Shown piece after piece: positions 26,580 to 35,252 of a stretch of DNA of 64,000 nt. The stretch spans positions 921,001-985,000 of the forward strand of contig NZ_CP040818.1 in the NCBI RefSeq assembly GCF_005887635.2, in the 5' to 3' direction. Both the position numbers and the translations under genes were made by a program. This DNA is from Paroceanicella profunda (GTDB lineage: Bacteria > Pseudomonadota > Alphaproteobacteria > Rhodobacterales > Rhodobacteraceae). The notes below the pieces were generated by a model that saw only the letters and a list, made by a program, of their open reading frames with translations, made no database searches and was not told the DNA's origin. Position 1 is the first letter of the stretch. Each line of letters begins with the position of its first letter.

Positions 26580-27673
26580 AAAAGCCCTTCGACCTGTTGC
26601 GTGAGATCGCCCGGTTCGGCGTGAGCCAGGGGGTTTCGCTCAATGATCCCGCGATGCCGGCAGCGTTCGGCTTGCATGTCGATGATTCGATGAAGGAGGC
26701 GATGTCGGATCCGACCTTTCTTCAGGGTCTTCGGGCCGAGGCCATGTTCGAAAACCTCGTGACGAGCCTGGACGAGGTCATGATGATCAAGCCCGAAGAC
26801 ACTGGCCCCCTCCAATCCGCCGTGTTCATGCAAGCGCCCGATTTCCGGATCGTGCTGAAGGATGGGTCGAATTGGCTCGTCGAGGTGAAGAACGTCTACG
26901 TCCGGAACGCCTTGCGCCAGCGCCGCAAGATCCTGAAGCGAGATTATCGGCGCGCGCTCAACAATTATGCGCAGGCGACAGGTGGAACGCTCAAGCTCGC
27001 CGTTTTCTGGGCTCGGTGGTCGATCTGGACGTTGATCGATCCCGAGCAACTTGCTCCCGGTGACCAAGACCTGACGCTCGACATGATGGATGCGATCAAG
27101 GCGAATGAGATGGCAGCGGTCGGCGATCAGACCCTTGGATTACGGGCGCCGCTAACGCTGCGACTGACGATGGATCCTGATCGCACCAGCGACATCGGTG
27201 AGGATGGCCGTGTGCTGGTCAACATCGGCAAAGCCCAGCTTTTCTGCGATGGCAAGGAGCTGTTGCACCCGCACGACCAGCAGATCGCCTGGACCGTGAT
27301 GAACTATAGCGACTGGGAAACGCCGGACGCCCGCGCCACCGTTGACGGAAAGCGCGTTCTCGCGATCGAGTTCGAGAGCAACCCGCCGGAGCTGAGCTAT
27401 CAAGGTTTCGAAATGGCTGGCAGCCTCAGCCGAATGTTCGCCCATTATTATGCGCAGCGAACGATGTCCGGTGGTGAGGTCATCGATATCAGCGCACCCG
27501 TCCAGGCCGGATGGTTCACTTCGCTTTGTTCCAGAGAAGGCTTAAACCGCATGCCGCTGTGGCGCTTTGTCATGCAGCCAAATTATGGAGACTTCCAGCC
27601 AGTCGACGCAGCGCGACACGCGATCGGTTCGCTGCGGCAGCCGGCGGTACTCGAACACAAGCGGACGGATTGA
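26576..27673 (+). CDS. PD-(D/E)xK nuclease-like protein, partner of the STAND-type gene
   Basis: 365 residues from a GTG that overlaps the upstream stop by 4 nt. Residues 57-106 carry the nuclease-fold signature: an early Glu in GLRAEAMFENL, Asp89 in APDFRIVL, and Glu103-x-Lys105 in WLVEVKN, separated by predicted strands. The rest has mixed alpha/beta character, with a conserved-looking QIAWTVMNYSDWE segment. Overlap implies joint translation with the STAND-type protein, suggesting one two-gene defence unit. I do not recognise the full-length protein. Confidence 0.65.
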   Translation: MKKPFDLLREIARFGVSQGVSLNDPAMPAAFGLHVDDSMKEAMSDPTFLQGLRAEAMFENLVTSLDEVMMIKPEDTGPLQSAVFMQAPDFRIVLKDGSNWLVEVKNVYVRNALRQRRKILKRDYRRALNNYAQATGGTLKLAVFWARWSIWTLIDPEQLAPGDQDLTLDMMDAIKANEMAAVGDQTLGLRAPLTLRLTMDPDRTSDIGEDGRVLVNIGKAQLFCDGKELLHPHDQQIAWTVMNYSDWETPDARATVDGKRVLAIEFESNPPELSYQGFEMAGSLSRMFAHYYAQRTMSGGEVIDISAPVQAGWFTSLCSREGLNRMPLWRFVMQPNYGDFQPVDAARHAIGSLRQPAVLEHKRTD

Positions 27674-27810
27674 TTTGGGCTCGCACCATTCCCAAGGCGG
27701 CCCACGGAAGCCAAAGTGTTCGTTCCAAGCGGCGGATTGCGCAGCGTCCTTCCCGTCCACCGGGAGGTAGGCATTGGGAGTGCGCAGTTAGGTGCGAGTA
27801 TACCGCGGTA

Positions 27811-28038
27811 ATGGCAATCGGCAGAGGCACCCACATTGTCGTAAGCCCCGGCGAAATCGTCATCGTACCTGCTGGAATGTTGGATCGTAAGCGCGAAAAC
27901 CTTAATATTTTCGTAGGCGCTGACCTTGGCTATGTTTTGCCCCTTAGCTTGAGGGGTATCGTAGCGGCCGATGATGTAAGAACATTCGTAACAGGTTTCG
28001 AAAGGCAGGAGGGCCAGCGCCCCTCGCGTATGGCATAA
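27811..28038 (+). CDS. Small hypothetical protein
   Basis: 75 residues from ATG (MAIGRGTHIVVSPGEIV). Hydrophobic alternation suggests a beta-rich domain. It is separated from the PD-(D/E)xK gene by 137 bp and lacks a strong ribosome site. It could be the remains of a longer gene; the frame is open upstream but overlaps the nuclease gene. No family recognised. Confidence 0.35.
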   Translation: MAIGRGTHIVVSPGEIVIVPAGMLDRKRENLNIFVGADLGYVLPLSLRGIVAADDVRTFVTGFERQEGQRPSRMA

Positions 28039-28266
28039 AGCTGCGTGCCAGCGCCGTCATGCCATATGATATCCGAATGCCGGAGGAGACTGGGATCGCG
28101 GCTTGACCCGACCGCAGAACGACTGACACCCCGCCGCACCAGCAACGCTGAGGAGCTGCGCATGCCCCGGCCGGGCGATCAGATCTTCGATCTTCACCCC
28201 AGCCCAGGCCATCTTCATCGAAAGCGCAGATGGAGAAGGGAACCTCGATATCCAAAAGCCATCGGA

Positions 28267-28368
28267 TCAGACCAGTTGGACGCGTAGACCCGGCACTGCT
28301 GGTGCGATCACATGGGTAAAGTCCCTGTCGCACGTAACAACCACATAGTTACGCTCAAGCGTGTTGGA
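28267..28368 (-). pseudogene. C-terminal fragment of a PIN-like (DUF5615-type) toxin gene
   Basis: Read on the minus strand, the 33 codons up to the TGA at 28269-28267 give a strand-loop pattern RNYVVVTCDRDFTHVI ending in VQLV, similar to the C-terminal half of Mut7-C/DUF5615 PIN-like toxins. The frame runs directly into the IS21 end, so the N-terminal part was removed. A short match, hence uncertain. Confidence 0.4.
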
Positions 28369-28390
28369 TGTCACTGAGAACTGACCCAGC
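28363..28390. repeat. IS21-family element, left terminal inverted repeat
   Basis: 28 bp matching 30829-30856 in reverse complement without mismatch. The element proper probably starts at the TGT of 28369; the six outer bases GTTGGA also match the other side. A second, weaker copy lies inside (28393-28412), as in IS21 multiple terminal repeats. Confidence 0.8.
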
Positions 28391-28433
28391 ATTGTCATCG
28401 AGATTTGACCCGCCTGTCAGTATGTCGGTCGGT

Positions 28434-29225
28434 TCATGATGGGGTCAACATTGGCGTCTCCTTCCTCTTTTTTTTCGCGGTCTCGGAGCTGGCCTTGAAG
28501 CGATAACTGTCGTTTCCGGTTTCCAGGATGTGGCAGCGGTGTGTGAGGCGATCGAGGAGCGCCGTGGTCATCTTGGCGTCACCGAAGACGCTGGCCCATT
28601 CGCTGAAGCTTAGGTTCGTGGTGATCACGACGCTGGTGCGTTCGTAAAGTTTGCTGAGGAGGTGGAACAGCAAGGCGCCGCCCGAGGCGCTGAACGGCAG
28701 GTATCCGAGCTCGTCGAGGATCACCAATTCGGTTTTCACCAACGCCTCGGCGATTTTCCCGGCCCTTCCCAGCGCCTTTTCCTGTTCCAGCGCGTTCACC
28801 AGCTCGACTGTGGAGAAGAAGCGCACGCGTTTGCGGTGATGCTCAATCGCCTGGACTCCGAGGGCGGTCGCCACATGGCTTTTCCCGGTGCCGGGCCCGC
28901 CAATCAGGACCACGTTTTCGGCAGCATCGAGGAACTCGCATCGATGAAGCTGCCGAACGAGGGCCTCGTTGACCTCGCTGGCCGCGAAGTCGAAGCCTGA
29001 CAGGTCCTTGTGGGCCGGGAAGCGCGCTGCCTTCATGTGATAAAAGATGGACCGCACTTCACGTTCGGCCATTTCAGCCTTCAGCAGCTGGGACAGGATC
29101 GGGATCGCCGCATCGAACGCAGGCGCGCCCTGTTCCATGAGGTCATGCACGGCTTGGGCCATGCCTGGCATCTTCAGACTGCGGAGCATGATGACGATGG
29201 CAGCTCCGGCGGGATCATGACGCAT
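28434..29225 (-). CDS. istB: IS21-family helper ATPase IstB
   Basis: 263 residues from the ATG at 29225, overlapping the istA 3' end by 11 nt; an upstream in-frame ATG exists but lies deeper in istA. DnaC-like AAA+ ATPase with Walker A GGPGTGKS, Walker [12 protein letters not shown], and [13 protein letters not shown]. It works with IstA to select the target. The C terminus is lysine-rich (ETAKKKRKE). Appears intact. Confidence 0.93.
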   Translation of the reverse strand: MRHDPAGAAIVIMLRSLKMPGMAQAVHDLMEQGAPAFDAAIPILSQLLKAEMAEREVRSIFYHMKAARFPAHKDLSGFDFAASEVNEALVRQLHRCEFLDAAENVVLIGGPGTGKSHVATALGVQAIEHHRKRVRFFSTVELVNALEQEKALGRAGKIAEALVKTELVILDELGYLPFSASGGALLFHLLSKLYERTSVVITTNLSFSEWASVFGDAKMTTALLDRLTHRCHILETGNDSYRFKASSETAKKKRKETPMLTPS

Positions 29226-30744
29226 GGCGTTTGCCTCCGGATGTGCGCAGCCCATCGTAGCGTGCAACATTGGCCTCGGGCTCCTTGCTCAGCGTCAAGG
29301 CCGGAGGCGGCGTTACGTCTGGCAACTCGACTGAAGTGCCGTTCACCAGCCTGTGCAATAGGTTCAGCACGTGGGTCTTTGTCGGCACGCCGGCCTTCAA
29401 CGCCATGTCCACCGCGCACAGGACCGCCTGTTCGTCGTGATGCAATACCAACGACAGGACGTCGACCATCTCCCGATCACCGCCGGGTCTGCGCAGCATC
29501 TGATCCTGCAGCTCACGAAAGCCCCTCGGCATCTCAACAAACGGGGCGCCGTTACGCAGCGCACCGGGCTTGCGCTGGATCACGGCCAGGTAATGCCGCC
29601 AGTCATAGATGACGCGGCCCGGTTGCCGATGCGACCTTTCAATGATGCGCTGGTGCTCGCAGACGACATGCCCTTCAGCAACGACAACCAGCCTTTCGGG
29701 GTAGATGTGCAGGCTGACTGGCCGGTTCGCAAAGCTGGCAGGCACGGAGTAGCGATTGCGATCAAACGTGACGAGGCAGGTTGGGGACACCCGCTTGCTT
29801 TGCTCGACATAACCGTCGAACGCGGTGGGCAACGGCATCAGCGAGGGCTTCTCCGCTTGCCAGACGTCTGCGATGCTGCCGGGCAAACCGCCATGTGCGG
29901 TTTCGGCCCACAGCGCCTTGCACCGTTCTTCCAGCCAGCAGTTCAGCGCATCGAGATCAGGGAAGGTGGGCATCACCTGCCACATCCTGCTGCGCGCATC
30001 GCGGACGTTCTTCTCGACCTGGCCCTTTTCCCATCCCGCCGCCGGATTGCAAAAGTCGGGTTCGAACACGTAGTGGCTGGTTATCGCCATGAAGCGCGCA
30101 TTTACATCGCGCTTTTTGCCGACGCCCACGCGGTCCACCGCCGTGCGCATATTGTCGTAGATCCCGCGGCCCGGCACGCCTTCGAAGATTCTGAACGCAT
30201 GCCAATGCGCGTCGAACAGCATCTCGTGTGTCTGCAGCAAATATGCCCTGACCAGGAACACGCGGCTGTGCGACAGCTTGATGTGTGCGACCTGCAGCTT
30301 GGTCCGTTCACCCCCGACGATCGCGTAGTCTTCGCTCCAATCGAATTGGAAGGCCTCGCCCGGCTTGAACACCAGAGGCACGAATGTCCCGCGATCCGTC
30401 GTGTTCTGCGCGCGCTGCCGGTCCGATTTCCAGGCTCGGACAAAGGCTGAGACCCGCTCGTAGGACCCATCGAACCCCAGCTGAACCAGATCCGCGTGCA
30501 TCTGTTTCGCCGTCCGCCGCTCTTTGCGCGATTTGCGCTGTTCGGCCAGCAACCAGCCCGACAGCTTCTCCGCGTACGGGTCGAGCTTGCTCGGCCTCGA
30601 TGGTGCCTTGAACTTGGGCTCGACGATCCCGGCACGCAGGTAACGCCTGATCGTATTTCGGGACAGTCCAGTCCGCCGCGAAATCTCGCGGATGGGCATC
30701 TTGTCCCGCAGTGCCCACCGTCGAATGACGCTCAAAAAATCCAT
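29215..30744 (-). CDS. istA: IS21-family transposase IstA
   Basis: About 509 residues from the ATG at 30744 ([10 protein letters not shown]); the frame extends 9 codons further. N-terminal HTH ([21 protein letters not shown]), then the rve integrase core with the first catalytic Asp in FQFDWSEDY, the second in [12 protein letters not shown] and the Glu in [11 protein letters not shown], then the C-terminal Mu-transposase-like beta domain ([17 protein letters not shown]). All catalytic residues are present, so the element may be active. Confidence 0.94.
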   Translation of the reverse strand: MDFLSVIRRWALRDKMPIREISRRTGLSRNTIRRYLRAGIVEPKFKAPSRPSKLDPYAEKLSGWLLAEQRKSRKERRTAKQMHADLVQLGFDGSYERVSAFVRAWKSDRQRAQNTTDRGTFVPLVFKPGEAFQFDWSEDYAIVGGERTKLQVAHIKLSHSRVFLVRAYLLQTHEMLFDAHWHAFRIFEGVPGRGIYDNMRTAVDRVGVGKKRDVNARFMAITSHYVFEPDFCNPAAGWEKGQVEKNVRDARSRMWQVMPTFPDLDALNCWLEERCKALWAETAHGGLPGSIADVWQAEKPSLMPLPTAFDGYVEQSKRVSPTCLVTFDRNRYSVPASFANRPVSLHIYPERLVVVAEGHVVCEHQRIIERSHRQPGRVIYDWRHYLAVIQRKPGALRNGAPFVEMPRGFRELQDQMLRRPGGDREMVDVLSLVLHHDEQAVLCAVDMALKAGVPTKTHVLNLLHRLVNGTSVELPDVTPPPALTLSKEPEANVARYDGLRTSGGKRHAS

Positions 30745-30828
30745 GTCGATCACTCCAATGACCCCCGACAAATCTCGTCAGGGGGAGGGTTCCACATGGG
30801 TCAATTCTCAGTGACATTTCCTATCGCT

Positions 30829-30856
30829 GCTGGGTCAGTTCTCAGTGACATCCAAC
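30829..30856. repeat. IS21-family element, right terminal inverted repeat
   Basis: Exact reverse complement of 28363-28390. It is followed by AGCTTGACC, which itself mirrors the left flank (GGTCAAGCT versus GCTCAAGCG), so similarity extends beyond the recognised IS end. Confidence 0.8.
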
Positions 30857-32029
30857 AGCTTGACCACAAAATCTGTTGCTGCATTGGTTTCAACAAACTC
30901 AATATGCCAAGGGGTTCAAGTTCCGATACTTTGGCCGCTTCTCTTTCAAACGGGAAGCAGTATCACTTTTGCGCATACCAGCTTTAAGTGGTCAAATCTG
31001 GCAAGTCACAATGCGGGTGTGACAGTTGTAATCGTTGCGATCAGCAATCAAGCCGACAAAACGCCTACCATTTACACGCTAGAGGACGGGGCGACCGTAG
31101 CGAATTCGGTTGAGAATATTTCATCATATCTGGTGCCAGGAAAAGCGATAAATATCAAGCCAGCGAGAAGTTCGATTTCTGGCTGTGCTTACATGGATCT
31201 TGGCAATATGCCCAAAGATGGAGGCCATCTTCTGATGACTGCGTCGGAAGCTGAGCTTGTCTCGAAATCTGACCCTGTGGCCGAAAAGTATTTGTTCGAC
31301 TTTGTTGGTTCACAAGAATTCGTCAAGGGCATCGTCCGCCGATGCCTTTGGATAGAGGATGATCAAGTTTCTGACGCCTTAACCTCACCTGAAATCTCAA
31401 AGCGGCTTGATGGCGTTAAGGAAATGCGTTTGGCCAGCGATGCAGAATCTACTCGCGCATTTGCCGATCGACCGCATAGGTTCAAACAGATTCAAGGTCG
31501 AGGGACTGACAAGACAATAGTCGTACCGAAGGTAACGTCGGAAAATCGAGTTTACCTTCCGGTAGGTCTCCTGTCTAAGCATTCTATAGTTTCGGATAAC
31601 GCGTTTGCTTTGTACGACGCGCCAATATGGAACATGGCGCTTATCGCCTCTAGGGTGCATTGGGTCTGGGTTTCAACCGTCTGCGGGCAGCTTGAGACGC
31701 GCATCCGCTACTCAAATACACTTGGATGGCATACGTTCCCCGTTCCCAAGTTGACCGAGAAGAACAAGGAAGATTTGACCCACTGCGCCGAGGACATCCT
31801 GTTGGCGCGCGAGGCGCATTTTCCCGCCACCATCGCCGACCTCTATGACCCCGAGAAAATGCCGGACGATCTGCGCGCAGCGCATGATCGCAACGACGAG
31901 GTTCTGGAGCGCATCTATATCGGCCGCCGCTTCAAGAACGATACCGAGCGCCTGGAAAAGCTTTTTGAGCTCTACACCAAGATGACTTCCACAAAGGGTG
32001 CTGCAGGTAGAATAGCAGGTGCCTCGTGA
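30851..32029 (+). pseudogene. C-terminal half of an MmeI-like (type IIL) restriction-methylase, truncated by the IS21 element
   Basis: About 390 codons open directly out of the IS21 right end. The sequence matches the target-recognition and C-terminal helical regions of MmeI-like enzymes: VSTNSICQGVQVPILWP, FAHTSFKWSNLASHNAGV, then WNMALIASRVHWVWVSTVCG, and at the end ADLYDPEKMPDDLRAAHD with LEKLFELYTKM. The N-terminal PD-(D/E)xK nuclease and the SAM-binding/NPPY methylase motifs are absent, so it cannot methylate or cut. The recognition part (to about 31720) is AT-rich while the tail is GC-rich. The end overlaps the next gene by 4 nt. Confidence 0.85.
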
Positions 32030-33204
32030 GTGAGTCCCCAAACTACGCTCAAGGTGGCGATGCGCAGGCGATCAGAAGGATCGCAAACGACTACTATGGC
32101 GGGTACGCCGAGATGTTCGCTGCGCATGGCTGGCCTGAACGCGGCAACAAGTTGATGCCATCGGTCCAAGCGCGCGTCGTTGACACCTACGGCAGCGTTC
32201 GAGCCTTCGAGGAAGCGCACAAGGAAAGCGATTTGATGTTTCCGATGGAAGCCATCAAGTCCGACCCGCCCAATGTCTGGCTCACCAGTTTCTATGGCTT
32301 CAAACCCGAAGAATGGGGCTTTCTCGGATTTGCCGACGAAAGCAGGAGGCAGGGCTTCATCAACGGTAGTAAGCCAGGCGTTCTCGTCGTGATCTATGGG
32401 GCGGGAGAAGCCTCGAAAGACGAGCTCTACAAAGTCATTGGCGTTCAGCAATGCTCTCACAAGATCGGCAATGCCGAACAGTTTATGTTCCCACCCGCAT
32501 GGGATGCCAAGGAGAAAGACCCCCACCGCGCGGGCCGCTGGAACTACGGGGTCAAGGCAACGCGGGCTTGGCGCGTTACGCCCGAAACTCGCATGAATGT
32601 GCTCGATTTTGCGCCCGAAGCGACGAAGTCGAAAGCTTGGCAGCACATAGGTTCGCGCGGCGTTCCCCTGTCGCAGGCAGAGGCCGCCAACATACTCAAA
32701 CTGGATTTGCAGGAAGTCGATGTTTATGGCCAGAACCCTATTATCGGTTCGCTGGCCGGAACTGCACAGGAGATTCTCGCTCCAAGCAAGGCGGGACCCG
32801 TTTCGCAAAACTCGTTTGTCACCCGAGAGTCCGAAGGACCCAAGCATCTCTACATTCTCGCATTGCAGGGCGATACAGATGCTTTTCTGGGTAGGCCTGC
32901 GAATGGCCAGATTATCGTGAAGGCCGGCTTCTCCAAGTCGCCACAGACACGATGCGCCGATCACAACAAAGCCATTCCGAAGTGTGCTTTCCGATGGGAA
33001 GTCCTGCATTCCGGACCGAAATACGGCATCAACCCATATCCAAGCTCTGATCACGCGAAGAGCGGGGAACGTGCCATGCAGAAGATTTTATGCCAAAAAC
33101 CAAAAGGTTGTTCTCTAGGCGGCGAGTTCTTCCTCGCCGAATCTGGGCTCGTGCAAGAAGCATGGGACAAGGGCAACCACGCAGCGAAAGTGTTTAAGAA
33201 ATGA
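32026..33204 (+). CDS. EVE-like domain plus GIY-YIG-like protein
   Basis: 392 residues; GTG start overlapping the methylase remnant. Residues about 75-235 (VWLTSFYGFKPEEWGFLGF to a W-rich RAWRVTPETR block) have the pattern of a PUA-like EVE domain, which in other systems reads modified bases. Residues about 275-385 (HLYILALQ, VKAGFSKSPQTRCADHN, AFRWEVL, and Glu in GGEFFLAESG) resemble GIY-YIG nucleases of the T5orf172 group. Together they suggest a modification-sensing nuclease working with the helicase that overlaps it. Domain calls are by eye. Confidence 0.6.
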   Translation: MSESPNYAQGGDAQAIRRIANDYYGGYAEMFAAHGWPERGNKLMPSVQARVVDTYGSVRAFEEAHKESDLMFPMEAIKSDPPNVWLTSFYGFKPEEWGFLGFADESRRQGFINGSKPGVLVVIYGAGEASKDELYKVIGVQQCSHKIGNAEQFMFPPAWDAKEKDPHRAGRWNYGVKATRAWRVTPETRMNVLDFAPEATKSKAWQHIGSRGVPLSQAEAANILKLDLQEVDVYGQNPIIGSLAGTAQEILAPSKAGPVSQNSFVTRESEGPKHLYILALQGDTDAFLGRPANGQIIVKAGFSKSPQTRCADHNKAIPKCAFRWEVLHSGPKYGINPYPSSDHAKSGERAMQKILCQKPKGCSLGGEFFLAESGLVQEAWDKGNHAAKVFKK

Positions 33205-35252
33205 GTACCAAGTCTGTCCCCTCCGTTTCCGTCACCTATTCCCGAAACGGAAGCTCCACCAAGTCGAACGAGCTCGGCATGCGGCCCATGCAGGAACGCG
33301 CGTATGAGAAACGGGGTGAGCAGTACCTTTTAATCAAGTCGCCGCCTGCCTCCGGCAAGAGCCGCGCGCTTATGTTCATCGCGCTCGACAAGCTGCACAA
33401 TCAGGGGCTCAAGCAGGCCATCATCGTCGTGCCCGAGAAATCCATCGGATCGAGCTTTCATGACGAGCCGCTGAGCAAGTTCGGGTTCTGGGCTGACTGG
33501 ACGGTTTCGCCGAAGTGGAACCTATGCAACGCGCCTGGCAGCGAGGGCGGCAAGGTCAACTCGGTTAAGGCCTTCCTTGACGGCGACGACCGCGTGCTGG
33601 TCTGCACCCATGCGACCTTCCGTTTTGCCGTGGACAAGTTCGGGATTGAGGCATTCGATGATCGGCTGATTGCAGTGGACGAGTTCCACCATGTTTCGGT
33701 GAACCCCGACAACAAGCTGGGCGCGCATCTGGCCGACTTCATCGCGCGCGACAAGGTGCACATCGTCGCCATGACGGGATCGTATTTCAGGGGCGATGCC
33801 GAGCCCGTCATGATGCCGCATGACGAGGCGAAATTCGATACCGTCACCTATACCTACTATGAACAACTCAACGGCTATAAGTACCTGAAGCAGCTCGACA
33901 TCGGCTATTTCTTCTACTCGGGCGCCTATGCTGACGACATCCTAAAGGTTCTGGATGCAGGCCAGAAGACCATCGTGCACATCCCGAACGTGAACGCGCG
34001 CGAGAGCACGAAGGACAAGCACCGCGAGGTCGAGCACATCATTGATGCCCTGGGCGATTGGCAGGGCTCCGATCCTGCGACCGGCTTCCAGCTTGTGAAG
34101 ACGGCGGACGGCAAGGTGCTGCGTATCGCCGATCTGGTGGATGATGAACCAGCCAAGCGGGACAAGGTATCGGCCGCCTTGAAAGACCCCGCCCAGAAGA
34201 ATAACCGCGATCACGTCGACATCATCATCGCCCTTGGCATGGCCAAGGAAGGGTTTGACTGGATTTGGTGCGAGCACGCCTTGACCGTGGGCTACCGCGC
34301 CAGCCTGACGGAAATCGTGCAGATCATCGGCCGCGCCACGCGCGATGCCGAAGGAAAAACCCGTGCCCGCTTCACCAACCTGATCGCCGAGCCCGATGCC
34401 TCAGAGGAAGCTGTAACCGAGGCCGTGAACGATACCCTCAAGGCCATCGCAGCCAGCCTCCTGATGGAGCAGGTGCTCGCCCCTCGGTTCAACTTCGCAC
34501 CCAAGAAACCCGACAGCGGGCCGGTGGAAGGCTTCGACTACGGCGAAGGCGGCTACAAGGAAGGCGAATGCAATGTCGGCTTCAACGAGGAAAGCGGGCA
34601 GTTCCAAATCGAGATCAAAGGACTGGTGGAGCCCAAGAGCAAGGAAGCTGCACGCATCTGCCAGCAAGACCTGAACGAAGTGATTGCTGCGTTCGCGCAG
34701 GACAAAACCAACATCGAGCGCGGTCTCTTCGATGAAGAGCTTGTTCCCGAAGAGCTAACCCAGGTCCGCATGGGCAAAATCGTCAAGGACAAGTATCCCG
34801 AGCTCGATGAAGAAGACCAGGAAGCCGTGCGCCAACACGCGATTGCTGCGCTCAATCTGACGCAAAAGGCCAAGGAGATTGCTCTCGGCAACGATAATGA
34901 TGATGTCGCCAGCGCAAACACCGCGCTAATCGACGGCGTGCGAAAGTTCGCCATGGACGTGCGCGAACTCGACATCGACCTGATCGACAGGATTAATCCG
35001 TTCAGCGAGGCATATGCGATCCTTGCCAAGACAATGAGCGAAGAAAGCCTCAAGCAAGTTGCTGCCGTTATCTCGGCCAAGCGCGTACAACTCACGCCGG
35101 ACGAAGCACGAGACCTGGCGAAGCGAGCCCTGAAATTCAAACAAGAACGCGGGCGCTTGCCGTCGATCACTTCACCCGACGCATGGGAAAAGAAGATGGC
35201 CGAGGGCGTTGCCTTTCTGGCCCGTATGAAGGCGGAGGCCGCAAATGGCTAA
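33201..35252 (+). CDS. SF2 DEAD/DEAH-box helicase
   Basis: 683 residues, start overlapping the previous stop by 4 nt. Helicase motifs in order: motif I SPPASGKSRA (about 46-55), motif II VDEFHH (about 157-162), motif III MTGSYFRG, and motif VI QIIGRATRD (about 373-381). The C-terminal 280 residues are acidic and helical, with a KSKEAARICQQDL region and no recognised nuclease. Such helicases are the translocating subunit of restriction-like systems. Stop overlaps the next gene by 8 nt. Confidence 0.88.
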   Translation: MSTKSVPSVSVTYSRNGSSTKSNELGMRPMQERAYEKRGEQYLLIKSPPASGKSRALMFIALDKLHNQGLKQAIIVVPEKSIGSSFHDEPLSKFGFWADWTVSPKWNLCNAPGSEGGKVNSVKAFLDGDDRVLVCTHATFRFAVDKFGIEAFDDRLIAVDEFHHVSVNPDNKLGAHLADFIARDKVHIVAMTGSYFRGDAEPVMMPHDEAKFDTVTYTYYEQLNGYKYLKQLDIGYFFYSGAYADDILKVLDAGQKTIVHIPNVNARESTKDKHREVEHIIDALGDWQGSDPATGFQLVKTADGKVLRIADLVDDEPAKRDKVSAALKDPAQKNNRDHVDIIIALGMAKEGFDWIWCEHALTVGYRASLTEIVQIIGRATRDAEGKTRARFTNLIAEPDASEEAVTEAVNDTLKAIAASLLMEQVLAPRFNFAPKKPDSGPVEGFDYGEGGYKEGECNVGFNEESGQFQIEIKGLVEPKSKEAARICQQDLNEVIAAFAQDKTNIERGLFDEELVPEELTQVRMGKIVKDKYPELDEEDQEAVRQHAIAALNLTQKAKEIALGNDNDDVASANTALIDGVRKFAMDVRELDIDLIDRINPFSEAYAILAKTMSEESLKQVAAVISAKRVQLTPDEARDLAKRALKFKQERGRLPSITSPDAWEKKMAEGVAFLARMKAEAANG

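Larger units (their letters stand above)
28369..30850 (-). mobile_element. IS21-family insertion sequence (istA-istB)
   Basis: About 2.48 kb bounded by TGTCACTGAGAACTGACCC at the left and its complement at the right, with TG...CA ends as is usual for IS21. It carries istA and istB on the minus strand with overlapping reading frames. Inner repeats (right: GGGTCAATTCTCAGTGACAT at 30799-30818) fit the IS21 multiple-repeat ends. No 4-8 bp direct target duplication is visible; left flank is a toxin fragment and right flank is the middle of a restriction-methylase gene, so DNA has been lost or rearranged around it. Confidence 0.9.

Noticed and set aside
26576..27673. Reading the STAND partner as a simple hypothetical protein
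   Set aside because: The spacing of Asp89 and Glu103-x-Lys105 between predicted strands supports a nuclease fold well enough to report, though not to name.
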